Below are positions 10,891-22,457 of a DNA stretch of 64,000 nt, in pieces. The DNA lies in contig PUDQ02000089.1 in assembly GCA_002964805.2 (NCBI GenBank), forward strand, positions 62,001 to 126,000, read 5' to 3'. Within the stretch, counting starts at the first letter, position 1; each line of letters starts with the position of its first letter. Source of the DNA: Trametes villosa. Lineage: Eukaryota > Basidiomycota > Agaricomycetes > Polyporales > Polyporaceae. A model generated the notes under the pieces. That model did no database searches. It was not told where the DNA came from and saw nothing but the letters and a program-made list of their open reading frames with translations. Position numbers and translations under genes: made by a program.

Positions 10891-13786
10891 TCACGCGGGC
10901 TTGGGGGCCAGCGTCTGCGGGATCTGGAACACCGTGTCCCCGTCCGCGCCCGGGAGGCCCTGCTCGTACAGCTCGCGGATGTGCACGGTCATCGGGTCCA
11001 TGAGCGTGCGCAGCGTCGACATGAGCGCGCTCGCGGTCATCTGCAGGCTCCACGTCCCGACGGCCTTCATGCGCCGGTTGAAGTTCGCCTGGGTGACGTG
11101 GTAGGCCATCGCTTCGTACACTTTCACGGAGATGGTGTCGATGAGCCCGGCTAAAAGATGGTTAGAACACGACAGATGGCTGAGAATATAAGCGCTGCTT
11201 ACTCTCCCACATCTACATGAGTAGTAGCGTGAGTATACGTGGGTGGCAAAGTTGAATAGGTTACGTACCGTCCAAGCACCGTCGAAGTCGTCGAGGTCCT
11301 TGACCACCCGGCACCGGATGGGTACGAGGGTCCGATTTGCACTGCGACGAAGTCAGCAACTAAACGCGCGTGTCTTAGCTGCATACACTCACTTCATGAA
11401 CGCGACGATCGGCCGCACAAGCGCGCTGTTCACATAGCTCAGGTCCGGAGTGAACAACGGAACCGCCGCCTTCAGGTCCCTGAAGCGTAGGTCGATATCG
11501 ACCACGACCTTCGGCACATCGTCGTCATGGCCCTCGCTGACGTCCGACGGCGCGCTCAGCGGGGGCTTCGCAAGCTGCGGCTGCCCGGGAATGCGCTCGA
11601 CGTTCGCCGCGACCGACGACGCCGCGGTCTGCAGCGCGTCTGCGAGCTCCCCGAGGAGAGCGTTCAGCCCGGGCTCATCGGATGGGTCGCGGGGGAACTT
11701 GATGTCCAGCACGGCGTCGACCTTTCCAGAGGTGATCCAGGAGAAGGGGCCTTCTTGGGTGGTCATGCTCTGGAGGTGGTCGATGTTCAGGCCGTCCATC
11801 CGGAAGCGCGACTGTGATAAAGTTCAGCACACACCCACATAATTGAGACACGAAGAACTGACCATCCGGCTCCACTTCCCATCCTTGAGGTCCTGATCCG
11901 TAGTCCTTCCGATGCTCTGCGGCCGGTGCAAGCTGAACAAGCAGTTGTCAAACTGCCCGACCACATTCTCGGCGCATAGGAAGTCGTAGAAAAGCCACTG
12001 CTTGCGGAATGTCCGGATGTCTGCGCGGAATATGGACGCGGTGTATGGCCGGAAGTTGCCCGGCTGGTAGACGGTGATCAACACGTCCTCGAGTTGCAAC
12101 GATTCGAGCTCGAAGTCGCCTGGCTGGCCTTTGTGCCGGAACGCTGCGGGGTCGAGGGGATGGTCCGGGTCCCACCAGACCGAGCGGCGATCTGGAAATG
12201 GTCAGCGGTGCCGTTCGTGAGCGCCTGCGCGGTCGACATACCGAGCACGCCACGGACGCCCTTGATGACAGCATCCTCGACGAGGCCCTTGCCATCGAAC
12301 CAGCGAGCGAAGGAGAGCGTCACGTCAATGGAGTCCACGTTCAGGTCGAACATGGAGTAGTTGTAGTCGTCGTTCGAGTGATCATCCTGAACCTCGTCTT
12401 CCTCCTCAGCAGTATTGTGATAGGACGGGTGGTTGCTGAGGTCATAGCCGGCCGCGACCGGATGCCCGGCGCTGTCCAGTTTGTGTCGGTAGTTGTCCGG
12501 GCGGCGTGTGATGAAGACGTTCTTGAACGAGATGCGCGAGTCTCCCCACTTAGGAACGATGGCGGACTCGAAGATGATAGTGATGCCCGTCTCCGCGGTG
12601 AGGTAGTCGCTCAAGGCCCTTGCAATATATTCTAAGAGGAATCGCGTCAGAATGATATCGATTTCGGCGACTACGGAGTGAACGGGTAGGGGCACGCCCT
12701 CCGTGGAGGTAATGCGGGTACGCAGGGGAGCGCATACCCGCGAACCCCCGAGGCGTTACCCAGAACGCAAGTGAAATACACCGTTTGGCAGAGTATCGGC
12801 GTAGTTCCATCTACGCATTTGTAGTACTCATGAAGCTGATCTGGCCCTACTGGGGCGACAGTGAACTTCGGGCTACTCAGTACCCTCGTATTTCAGACAA
12901 CTGTTAGTCAACAGAACGAATTTCAGACGCAGTTATGGCTGCAAAGCGCTGAATTTCATACGCAGGCTCCCCTTGGACCCATCCTCTGAACCGTTGTACA
13001 GCGGTCATGGTTGCGTGCACATACGTTGCAACGGGCGTTCTTGGTGCAATCAATTACTCGTGCTCGTGAACCTGTGCCCATATAGGGTTGCAGGTTCACG
13101 GGTAGGGATGAGTTACGGATCGGCGAGGAATAGAGCACAACGATTCCTATTGGGCAACAAAGGCACAATATGCTCACCTTGCAATCGGAGGCTGTTGGCC
13201 GTCGCGAACACGACCGAGAAGAACGTCGTACTGGAGCGGGTGTCAAGAGCATATATGTATGGCTTATGGAGTCTACTCACGTTCCAACGAAGAGCCACAG
13301 GGTCTGGCTCATGAGGAACCATGTGAAGAAGGCGGAAAGCTCGTCCGCGTTGTACCGTCGGAAGGAGCGAATGGTAACCCATCGAAAGCGGACTCGGAGT
13401 CGTTGCCAGAATCCGTCTGCGGCCTTCAGGAAATCGTCGCGCGTAGGGCGTTGTAGGTGGGGTAGTGACTGTGCCAGCCGGCGAAAGAAGCGGGGATAGT
13501 TCTCGAGGTTCACACCCTCGCCAGCGTCCTTCTTCGGGGAGGGACCCTCGCCCTGGGCACCTGGTTCGCCCTTGCCTTCGGTATGTGGAGTAGCTTGGCG
13601 TAGCGGCGCATGCTGAGAGAAAGGTCTGAGAACGACGCGTGCCCTCAGCGTGTATGTATGGTGAGGACGAAAAGTGGGGGCCGGGGCAACATGCTGCTGC
13701 TTGAAGAAGTTGCGGATGGTGCTATAGCGATCGAGGCTAGCACCACGACTGGAGTGCTGCAGCAGCACCCGCTTTACGCCTTGCAT
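10891..13786 (-). CDS. MDM31: Mitochondrial inner-membrane protein Mdm31 family
   Basis: Mdm31/Mdm32 family, needed in yeast for mitochondrial shape, distribution and cardiolipin-related lipid balance. ATG 13786 begins an arginine-rich, acid-poor presequence. Then come ENYPRFFRRLAQSLPHLQRPTRDDFLKAADGFW and the membrane segment FFTWFLMSQTLWLFVGT joined to TTFFSVVFATANSLRLQ. The family core follows: ALSDYLTAETGITIIFESAIVPKWGD..., DLNVDSIDVTLSFARWFDGKGLVEDAVIKGVRGVL, then QLEDVLITVYQPGNFRPY. The C-terminal part ends PQTLAPKPA at TGA 10891. One intron, 12632-13177, is about 546 nt, roughly ten times its neighbours; the join Q|E keeps frame into EYIARALSDYL. Another short intron at about 12191-12240 joins GVRGVL to DRRSVWW. 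Confidence 0.9.
12632..13177 (-). other. Unusually long intron of MDM31
   Basis: Donor GTGAGC starts at 13177 and acceptor TTAG ends at 12632. Skipping it joins NSLRLQ to EYIARALSDYL in frame, which matches the family. I see no motif-bearing open frame, tRNA or repeat inside. An in-frame ATG at 12695 would extend the downstream exon and could serve as an alternative start. Confidence 0.7.
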
Positions 13787-14104
13787 GTCGGCTGGACTAG
13801 GAGGAGGTCATGAGCCAGACAGTCCGGGTGAGGGAGCCAGTGAAGCTGAAGGAGGGAGACAAGCTTGCGTCGCTCACACGAGCAAGTCGAGGCAATCGCG
13901 ACCTCGCCGGAAATTCCTGCGGCGGCACGTGATGCCGATTCGCAGCCCGCGCGCGATCGCGACGCGTCGTGGGCTGCCCATCGCGTCGGGCACCGGCGCA
14001 GTGTCACCCAGGCTCAGCCATGCCTCGCGCGGGAACGTCCCCGGGTTGCCTGGCGACGACGTCCTCCGTGCCCCGCCCATCGTCCTTGGAGTCACACCAC
14101 CACC
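13787..14104. other. Divergent promoter region
   Basis: 318 bases between the MDM31 start and the methyltransferase start. Open frames here have no motifs and cross both strands. Confidence 0.5.
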
Positions 14105-15789
14105 ATGACCCTCACAGACCGCGCTCTCGAGGTCGGCTACAAGCTCCTGGACAAGGTACTTCCCACCCTTGTTGCCCCTCGCGCTACTATGTCGCACTGT
14201 CTCAGAGTTATTCCACTACTAGGGTGCTGTACCGGATGCTATACTCAGACCAGTCATTCGCGCGCTGTGCCGCCAGAGACTCCGTGAGATCGACCATGGC
14301 TCTTTCGAAGCCAACTTTGCGGCCAAGATGAAATGGATAGAGGGCGTCCGTGCAAGGACAAAGATTGCAGACCTCACGGAAAAGGCCAACGAACAGCACT
14401 ACGAGGTGCGTCCTCTAAGCATCTACGGGAGTGTAGCTGTACTAACTGATAGCTCGCAGGTATCGACGTCGTTCATGCTCTCATGCCTTGGCCCATATGC
14501 CAAGTACTCCTGCTGCCTCTACCCCACCGGCAAGGAGACACTGGAAGAGGCCGAGATTCTGATGCTCGAAAGCTACTGCGAGAAGGCGCAGCTAAGAGAC
14601 GGGCTGGAGATTCTTGATCTTGGCTGCGGTACGGCGCATACCCTTCTTCAGGAATTCATGTACTCAAACTTTCAACCTAGGATGGGGCAGTTTGTCTCTG
14701 TATTTAGCGCAGGTGAGCCTCGTGGAGGTCAAGCCATACACTCTCAAGTAACTAATGCTCCTCCCGTAGAAATACCCAGGATCGAAGATCACCGGGCTGT
14801 CGAACTCTTCAACTCAGAAGACGCATATCGACAGCGCCGCGAAAGCTCGTGGCCTTACGAACCTGGAGGTGGGCTCTCGCCCTGTCTGCTTGGTGTACAG
14901 CGCTCACCCTGCTTCAGATCATCACCGCGGACGTGAATACGCATGATTTCCACGGAACACGACAGTCAGTGCTGTACACTTTCACGTATGACCCGCGCGG
15001 TACTTACCCGACGCTCATAGCTTTGACCGCATCCTGTCGATTGAGGTCCGTGACCGGGCATTGCATGTTCCGGAACATCACTTCATGTCACGTCGCAGAT
15101 GTTCGAGCACATGAAGAACTACAAGCTGCTCATGGCGAAGGTCGCCTCCTGGTTACGCCCAAACAGCCCTGACGAGTCTCTCTTCTTCGTGCATATATTC
15201 TGCCACAAGACGACGCCCTACCACTTCGAAGAAGGCGACGGCTGGATGGCACAGACGTTCTTCTCAGGTCACCCATATCCTCTCTCTGCCCCATGCAGAT
15301 TCTGACACTATCCCCACAGGCGGCACGATGCCCTCACACGACCTCCTCGTATGACCCCACTCAATCTTCTGCATATACGCGCACTCACCTCTATGTGAAC
15401 CAGCTGTACTTCCAGGACGACCTGACGCACATCCGCAGCTGGTACCTCAGCGGGAAGCACTACGCGCAGACGAGCGAGGACTGGCTCAAGCTCCAAGATG
15501 CAAACGCGAAGGCAGGGCTCGCGGAGCTCGAGAAGGACGCCGTCTCGAAGGGCCTTGACAAGGAGGAGGGCCGGAAGGCGTTCTATCGGTGCGCAGTTGC
15601 TCGCAGTAATGTGAGCGAGGACGGCGTGTTGACATACAGGCAGGTTCCGCGTCTTCTACCTGGCTGTGGCGGAGTTCTTCGCGTTGAATGGGGGACAAGA
15701 GTGAGTCGTGCTCGTGTTGTGGTGGGTGTATGCTGATTGAGGTGTGCAGGTGGGGCGTCGGGCATTACTTGTTCAAACGGAAAGCGTGA
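14105..15789 (+). CDS. Cyclopropane-fatty-acid-synthase-like SAM methyltransferase
   Basis: SAM-dependent methyltransferase of the CFA synthase / coclaurine N-methyltransferase-like family. Exon 1 (ATG 14105) reads MTLTDRALEVGYKLLDK; the next exon reads GAVPDAILRPVIRALCRQRL. After an intron comes VSTSFMLSCLGPYAKYSCCLYPTG, the family's FEL-like substrate-proximal block. SAM motif I is LEILDLGCG joined across an intron to WGSLSLYLAQ. KYPGSKITGLSNSSTQK follows, then the short exon SFDRILSIE joined to MFEHMKNYKLLM, the motif with the conserved E and H. The tail VAEFFALNGGQEWGVGHYLFKRKA ends at TGA 15787-15789. About nine exons. The acceptor could be a lipid or a small amine; the family is clear, the substrate is not. 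Confidence 0.85.
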
Positions 15790-16360
15790 TACATTAGTAG
15801 TATCTACGACAGAGCTCTTCACAGTTTGCTACATCTCAGCCCATCCAGCTCCTTCACATCGAGTCACATTGACCAGAAAAGACCTGGTGAAATCTCCGTG
15901 AAACCTTGTTCAAGTCGCCATACACAGCGAGCCGTTTGCCGCTGCTACCGTGCCTTGTCGCTCGAAGCGCCGGTTGTAACCCCTGAGTTTACTTATGACA
16001 CCCCGGTGAATCCACTCTACTCTGCAGGGGCCGTTCCTGCCGCGCAATGCCGGTACCGGTATTTGCGCCGCCTCACGCTAACGAACCTTGACGCCGTCAT
16101 ACCCCGGAGCGAAGCGCTCACTCTCATGCTAAAGTTGTCTGCAGGCTACCAGGCACCCCGGCCATCTGTCCACTCGCAACGAATACTGCGAGTCGCCGCC
16201 GCCACGGGTTCAACGGAGTATGCAACCCCGCACTGCTGCTCAAGTCCGGCCGTCGACCGATGTCGAGGGCGAATAAAAAGCCATGGAGCGATAACGTCCT
16301 CTTGTGAGCAGTACTCTCGCTCTCGTCCGACACTTAACTCACAGTCGCGTCTCTCAAAAC
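15790..16360. other. Intergenic region upstream of tyrosinase
   Basis: Contains the methyltransferase 3' end and the tyrosinase promoter. A TATA-like AATAAAAA lies at 16272-16279, about 85 bases before the tyrosinase ATG. A long open frame (15826-16638) crosses this region but runs out of frame into tyrosinase and shows no motif. Confidence 0.45.
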
Positions 16361-18544
16361 ATGCAGGCCGCCCACCATGTTACGTCCGGCGTCGTAGGAG
16401 CCGACCGCAGTGGAAACGCTGTCTTCAACCGGCGCGAGATAGTCACCCTCATGGCAGACGCGAAACAGTACTCGCTCTTCATGCAGGCCATGCGTGCGTC
16501 ACCTATCAGAAGCAAGCTCCTGCCATTCATGCTAACGATGTGGTTGAAAGTGCGCATGATGACCCAGGTGGACTCGAGCTCGGTTTCGTCGTTCTTCCAG
16601 ATTGCAGGCATCCACGGCGCGCCGTACATCCCCTATGATGGTGCCGGCCTGACGCACGTCACGCCCACGCCCGAGTTCCTGGGGTACTGTTCGCACAGCT
16701 CCGTCCTCTTCCCGACGTGGCACCGACCGTACATGGCACTGATCGAGGTACGCAGCCTCTTGTGCATGTCCCCGCCGCCAAGTCTAACGCATTCGTCCCC
16801 TCCCCCTGCAGCAAGAGGTCCAGCGACTCGCGCTCGACATCGCCCAGCAATACACCAACTTCAAGGAAGATTGGATTGACGCCGCCGTGCAGCTCCGCTT
16901 TCCGTACTGGGACTGGTCCAGCACCGCGTTGCCCCCCGCGGACCTCTACACCCAGCAGACGCTCACGGTGTCGTTGCCGCCCCTAGGAGCCCCAGGCGCA
17001 ATTGCCAACCCGTTCCTGCTGTACAGGTTCCAGGAGAAACCCTTGGACTTCCCGAGCCCGTTCGTGCAGCCGGCGTGGAATAGCGTGACCCACCGGTGGG
17101 GCAAGGTGAACGCCGCCGGCGTCGTAGAGGACGACGTCGCGGGCATGGTGAAGTACGTCTCGCGCGGTGGCTCTGTCCTATGCTCTCTGGTGACACTGTG
17201 ATGTTCAGCAACCTCTCCGCCAATGCGTTGCAGAGCCGGAAGGACGGGACCGGAAGGCTGCTTCTGAGCCCCAACATCGCGACGTGGCCGCCGTTCAGCA
17301 ACGACAACAACGGCACCGAGGGCCGCCCCGCGGAGAACAGCTTGGAGAAGCTGCACGGGAACATCCACTACTCTATCGGCGGTGGGCCAGGTCGCGGCCA
17401 TATGACCAGTCCGCCGGTGGCCGGTGCGTCCGCTCGTTCCTGCATATGAGATGCTGCTGATACGCTAGCTTGGGGCAGCTTTCGACCCGTTCTTCTTCCT
17501 TCACCATTCGCAGACCGACCGTCTCTTGACACTGTGGCAGGCGCTGCATCCCGACGCATGGGTGACCCCCTCGCACGAGTACAAGGGCACTTGGACGATC
17601 AAAGAGGGCGGGAGTGTTGACACGACGACACGTATGTGTCTATGCCCTCACCTCCCACGTTTCGTGCTGAGGAACTGCCACGCACAGCATTGACCCCGTT
17701 CTACTGCACGGGAGACGGCACGTTCTGGACCTCGGAGGACTTGCATGCGCCCACGGCGGGGATTTTCGGGTACTCCTATCCGGAGTTTGACGGCATCGTC
17801 GACTGGAGCGACAAGGTCGCCGTGCAGAACAAGGTCAGGGCGATAGTCGAGGCCATGTACCCCTACAAGTCCCTCCTCCAGGAGTGGCTCGCCTTCGACG
17901 CGGGGGCCTTCGAGCCTCTCTGTCCGCCCCTCCCTTCCGCGTCCATCGAGTCCGCTTCGGCCCCCCGCAAGCGCGCACCCTCGCGCGCCGTCCTACACTG
18001 GACCGCGCACATCACGGTGAAGAAGTACGCGCTGCGCGGCAGCTTCGTGGTGTACGTCTTCCTGGGGGACGCGCCCGCCGACCCCGCGGACTTCGCCACG
18101 AGCCCGAACTTCGTCGGGGACTACGCCGCGTTCGTGAACCCGACGCCGGAGCGCTGCGCGAACTGCACGCGCGTCGGCGACATCACCGTCGGCGGTGCCG
18201 CGTCGCTCACGCGCGCCCTCGTCGGGCGGGGCGAAGTCGCGTCGCTGCACCCTGACGAGGTCGTGCCCTACCTGCGGCGCAAGCTCCACTGGCGCGTTTG
18301 GAATGTGAGTCGGACCATGTGTGCTTTGTCGACGCTTCCACATCTCGGATACTCACGACGGTGGTACTTGTAGGGAACTGGACCAGCTGTGCATCCCGCT
18401 GAAGTGGAGGAGCTCCAGATTGACGTATCGGCGACGCCACATTACCTGACAGACGAGGATGTAGTCGAGGAAGGGGAGCCGGTCCTGTATCACGAAGTAA
18501 CGCGTGGTCTGCCAGGAGGTTGTCGCCATTCCGAGTCTCATTAG
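16361..18544 (+). CDS. Tyrosinase (polyphenol oxidase)
   Basis: Type-3 copper enzyme that oxidises monophenols and o-diphenols to quinones, feeding melanin formation. Start MQAAHHVTSGVVGA at 16361. CuA site: FFQIAGIHGAPY (His), GYCSHSS (His next to the cysteine that forms the thioether bridge) and FPTWHRPYM (His). CuB site: KLHGNIHYSIGG (two His, HxxxH) and FDPFFFLHHSQTDR. All six copper ligands are therefore present. A tyrosine motif GYSYPEFD near 17768 marks the end of the core domain, followed by a C-terminal domain (RAVLHWTAHITVKKY...) of the type that caps the latent enzyme. Stop TAG 18542-18544 after GLPGGCRHSESH. Introns near 16491-16547, 16748-16810, 17152-17209, 17418-17475, 17631-17689 and 18305-18373. 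No signal peptide, as in other intracellular fungal tyrosinases. Confidence 0.93.
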
Positions 18545-18675
18545 GCTGCAAATCGATTCGAGCGTTTCCGCTGAGGTTTTCTGTATAAACCATCTCAGGC
18601 TTGCTGTTCTCATGCCCCTTGGCCCGCGACCCACCGTGGTCCAGTCACTCCAGTGTAGGATTGTGCAAAAGTACT

Positions 18676-18759
18676 AGCCCACCGCGAGGGTCGAACTCGC
18701 AGCCTTCAGATCACCCGCTCGTAAGAGTCTGACGCTCTATCCGATTGAGCTAGGCGGGC
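18676..18759 (-). tRNA. tRNA-Lys (CUU), intron-containing
   Basis: 84 nt cloverleaf on the minus strand. Acceptor arms GCCCGCC and GGTGGGC, D-stem GCTC/GAGC, anticodon stem TCAGA/TCTGA, T-arm GCGAG-TTCGACC-CTCGC. The anticodon loop CTCTTA is split after position 37 by a 10-nt intron (CGAGCGGGTG). Anticodon CTT reads AAG (Lys). A run of T follows on the transcribed strand (AAAA at 18667-18670), a pol III terminator. Confidence 0.95.
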
Positions 18760-18907
18760 GATGTTGGGCTTCGACCATACGCAAGTATTCCGTTTTTGGT
18801 CTTCCTCAGGGTGCTCCTTAAAGCGAGCGTATCAGCGGGTCGGCGCCGCTCTCCAGAGTCCAGACTGTTGCCGGACTCCCACCACTGGCACCAACCTAAA
18901 GTCTAGG

Positions 18908-19910
18908 ATGCCTTCACTCGCCATAGCCCGCGCTGCAAACGCAGCCTTCTCTCCTGGCTATTTCCCTGTAGCCGTCTTCGTCGGCGGCACCTCTGGCATT
19001 GGCAAGGCCACCGCGGAGGCCTTCGCGCGCTACACCAAGGGCAATGCGCACATCGTCATCGTAGGCCGCAACAAGGAGGCGGCGGACGCGGTTATCGCGT
19101 CGTTCCCCAAGCCCACCGCGCCCGAGGCGAAGCACGAGTTCGTGTCGTGCGACGTCTCGCTCATGAAGAACATCCAGGCGACGACATCGTCCCTCTTGAC
19201 GAGCCTCCCGAAGCTTAACTTCTTGGTGCTCTCTCCCGGGCTCTTCAACTTCAGGGGCCGGGACGATACTGAGGAGGGCATCGACCGCCGTCTCGGCCTG
19301 CACTACTACGCGAGGTGGAAGTTCATCTACGACCTCCTGCCGCTGCTCCGTAAGGCGAAGGACGCCGGCGAGGACGCGAAGGTCATGTCCGTGCTCGCAC
19401 CTGGTGACGGACGACCGGTAGACCTGGACGACCTCGGCCTGAAGAAGAACTACACCTTCCCTAAGGCGGGCATGACCTCCCCCACATATACGGACCTCAT
19501 GATGGAGGTACGTCCTCGTGTTTTCTCTTGTGTCACCAATCATGCTAACCCACCGCGGCCTCCTGGTACTATAGTCCTACGCGGATCAGAACCCCGGTAT
19601 CTCCTTCATTCACATCCACCCCGGCGTCGTGCGCACGCCCCTACTGCAGACCAGCCACCCCATCCTGCGCCTTCTCAACCCGCTCACGTACGCGCTGACC
19701 TACCCCATTTCCAACTCGCCCGAGGACTGCGCCGAAATCATGCTCTACGGCCTGCTCGAGAGCGGCGCGGGCTTGTCCCGTCGGAATAACAAGGGCGAGG
19801 ACATCGGCAAATCGCGCTGGAATGGCTCGGAGGAAGAGAAGAAGCGTGTCTGGGAACATACCAAGGAGGAGATTGAGCGCGCCCTCGCTGTCCCCGCCAA
19901 GTCTTCATAA
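18908..19910 (+). CDS. Short-chain dehydrogenase/reductase, atypical active site
   Basis: Rossmann-fold oxidoreductase. ATG 18908 opens MPSLAIARAANAAF, then FVGGTSGIGKATAEAFA provides the GGxxGIG cofactor motif and VIVGRN follows strand 2. FVSCDVSLMKN matches the acidic adenine-binding turn. In place of the usual NAG the sequence has VLSPGLF. The segment where classical SDRs carry Ser and YxxxK reads SVLAPGDG and SPTYTDLMME, so the lysine four residues after the aligned tyrosine is missing; another YxxxK-like match (YTFPK) lies slightly upstream. One intron at about 19507-19574 joins MME to SYADQNPGISFIHIHPGVVRTP. Ends ALAVPAKSS, TAA. Substrate unknown. Confidence 0.87.
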
Positions 19911-20153
19911 GACAACGCACCTTCGGTTCTTGCTGTGTGATGAGATGGGGACGGACGCTAAGGATTTCCTGTTGTCTATGATAGTGTACCACGCTGGAAG
20001 CTAATGGTAATAGATCATGTTGTGCCTTAAACGAAATGAAGCAGTCTGCGCACTTGCGGAGCGGCCAGCCTGCTCAGCGAGCAAGTACAGTGCAAGTACA
20101 TGCCATATGCAACTGGCAAGCTCGCCAGGTTTGTGGAGCAAGGCAAAACGACT

Positions 20154-20236
20154 AGCCCACCGCGAGGGTCGAACTCGCAGCCTTCAGATCACCCGCAGTA
20201 AGAGTCTGACGCTCTATCCGATTGAGCTAGGCGGGC
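20154..20236 (-). tRNA. tRNA-Lys (CUU), intron-containing
   Basis: 83 nt. Exons identical to the copy at 18676-18759; the intron is one base shorter (CTGCGGGTG, 9 nt). T-run terminator opposite AAAA at 20146-20149. Confidence 0.95.
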
Positions 20237-20613
20237 GATATGTAAAGCGCAACATGCCGGTTTATATAGCCAGTGGACTACTCCCAGGTCCTTTTTCATT
20301 CAGAGCACAAGTTACGGCAAGCCTGCTCACGATCGTCCTCCTCCCTCAACCAGCTGATCGTGAATCCAGGTCTACCTCTGGGTGACCAGGCAAGGCTCCT
20401 CGATTCTCACCACATCTCAGGGCCGTGGTACGAAGTAAGCTCTTTATCACCCTTGAGCTGAACATCTCAATACTTACTCGGGGCTGTTCCCCTTGTTGGT
20501 GCTAAAATCCCTTCGTACCCTTGTTGAAATTCACGCTAACACCACGCGTCCCGCTGCAGCTCTGCTCTGCCATCTCCTCGACTCCGAGCCCTTAATCAAC
20601 TCAGTTATCTCGA

Positions 20614-22388
20614 ATGGCCTCGCCTGGGCCCATCCTGAACCACGATGTTCTACTCGTGGTCATGCAAGCGTGCTCGAGGCCGGACTGCTCACGATTCATG
20701 CGTACGGCTCGCTTCTTCTATACACACGGAGCGGAAACCCTGCTCTCGGACGACGTGGAGTTGTACACGCAGGAAAGGCTTTCGCAATTCCTCGCTTTCC
20801 TGAGCAAGGCAGCAGGCGACACACGCCACAAATACGTGCGCTCTCTCAAACTTCCATGCTCCGATCTTGACGAGCGGGTCTCTCTGGAGCTCATCGATGC
20901 GCTAGCGCTGTTTTCCAATCTCAAAAAGCTGTCGTTTGACGATGCTGAAACCACTCTGTCCTCTCATCACCGCCTCCCCGACGCATTTGCGGCGCTCACC
21001 TGCGTTCGGGACCTCCGCATGAGCTACATCGGCCCACTCGCGGTCAGGATGCTGACATCGCTTCGCTCAGAGCTCGCCACGGTGGACTTCACTTTCTACG
21101 ACCGTGAGGACGAGATCTTCGAGCTTCTACCGGAGAATGATTGGAATTTGTGTCATCCCACTATCCTCTTACACCGCTCCAGCCTAACTCTCGAGAAGCT
21201 CACAGCTTTCTGTTGGCGAATGGATCCATTCATATCCCCCGGCGACACCGCCGTCTACCCGAAGATGCGCGAACTGGACCTCGAGGGACCTCCTTTGCCA
21301 CTGGCCCTCCCATACGTCCGTGCCTTTCCGAACCTGGAATGCCTCAGCTTTCGCATGATCGACAGCGCCACGGGCAGCGTCGGCTGGACGCTCGAACAGC
21401 TTGACGCCCGCTATTCCCTAAACTTCGCCGAGCAGATAACCTCGCGCAGGACTTGGGAAAGGTTGCGCGTGTTCCGAGGGTGCCTCATGGACCTCTACGC
21501 ATTAGGTTTTGCGTGCCCTATTGACGAAGTCGATCTGCACGGCGGTTTGCAAGGGAGGCTGCTCTACATGCTCGCCCCTGCCCTATACTACCCTCGTCCT
21601 CGACGTCTCTCGTTGCCGATGTGGACATGCGAATCGCTCAACGGGCCTGCGGCCAGTATATTCTCAGCCTTAGGGGGCCAACAGGGATCCCGACTTGAAT
21701 CCCTGGAGATGGACATCGAGATAGGCTCGAGAAACCACACAGAGATTGACATCGCTGACGTGCTGGTGCGGGTTTCTGATCGCACATGAATGTACACCGC
21801 AGCTGACCCCGGTTACGTTCTCAGGATGGCCTACTCTCGTCGATCCGGGGCTCGCCACTGCTGGAGCTGAAGTTGAGCGTGTGGGCGACGAGCCTTGACC
21901 CTCGACCAAGTTCTATATTCGTAGCAGGGGAGGCCATGGGCTATATGCTGGAGGGCTTGCCGCTACCCCCTCTCCAAGTCAAATCAGAAGACCACCCATT
22001 GCTCTGGGCTGAGCGGGCGGCGGATGCGTTTGACCTTGAGGAGTACGTGCGGCGATTTGCGAGGGAGATTCCGACACTGCGGCGTGCGCGGGTCACTATG
22101 GCGGGGCCGCGGGACCGCCGGAGGAAAGTCACGCTCGACAACGGCCAGCTTGCGTCCCGGGAGAGTGCCCACAACAAGTATGCTGAGTATGATATGATGG
22201 CTGCCCACGCTTCAGGTTCGTGGTCGGCCTATCCCATTGTGTCTGCGAGCTTTCCTCATTGCGACTACTCCAGGTCAGCGCGGGGCCCAAAGGTAACCTC
22301 AGTATCGAAGGACCTATGGGAGGAGTGCGTTGCGGATGTGTCTGCGGGTAACTATGATCTTCTTGCTACGTCGTGGTTAGATCGCTGA
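20614..22388 (+). CDS. F-box-like/leucine-rich protein, full copy
   Basis: Complete paralogue of the truncated gene at the left edge. ATG 20614 opens MASPGPILNHDVLLVVMQ, followed by CSRFMRTARFFYTHGAETLL, an F-box-like start, and then leucine-rich repeats of weak periodicity. An intron at 21772-21824 (53 nt, unusual GTTTCT donor, GCTGAC branch) joins VLVR to DGLLSSIRGSP. The final exon holds LRRARVTMAGPRDRRRK and stops at TGA 22386-22388. The protein is about 570 residues. The paralogue shares the intron position. Probable SCF adaptor by family; target unknown. Confidence 0.8.
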
Positions 22389-22457
22389 GAACACGGCCTA
22401 TGCACCCAATGTGTCCGTACAAGTACATGAAACCCTAGACAAGGATCATTCTAGCCG

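Noticed and set aside
14328..14936. A 202-codon unspliced frame over the methyltransferase
   Set aside because: It reads through introns; the spliced frames give the SAM motif and keep the family order.
15826..16638. A 270-codon frame before tyrosinase
   Set aside because: It starts upstream of the tyrosinase TATA-like box and runs into tyrosinase exons out of frame; no motif.
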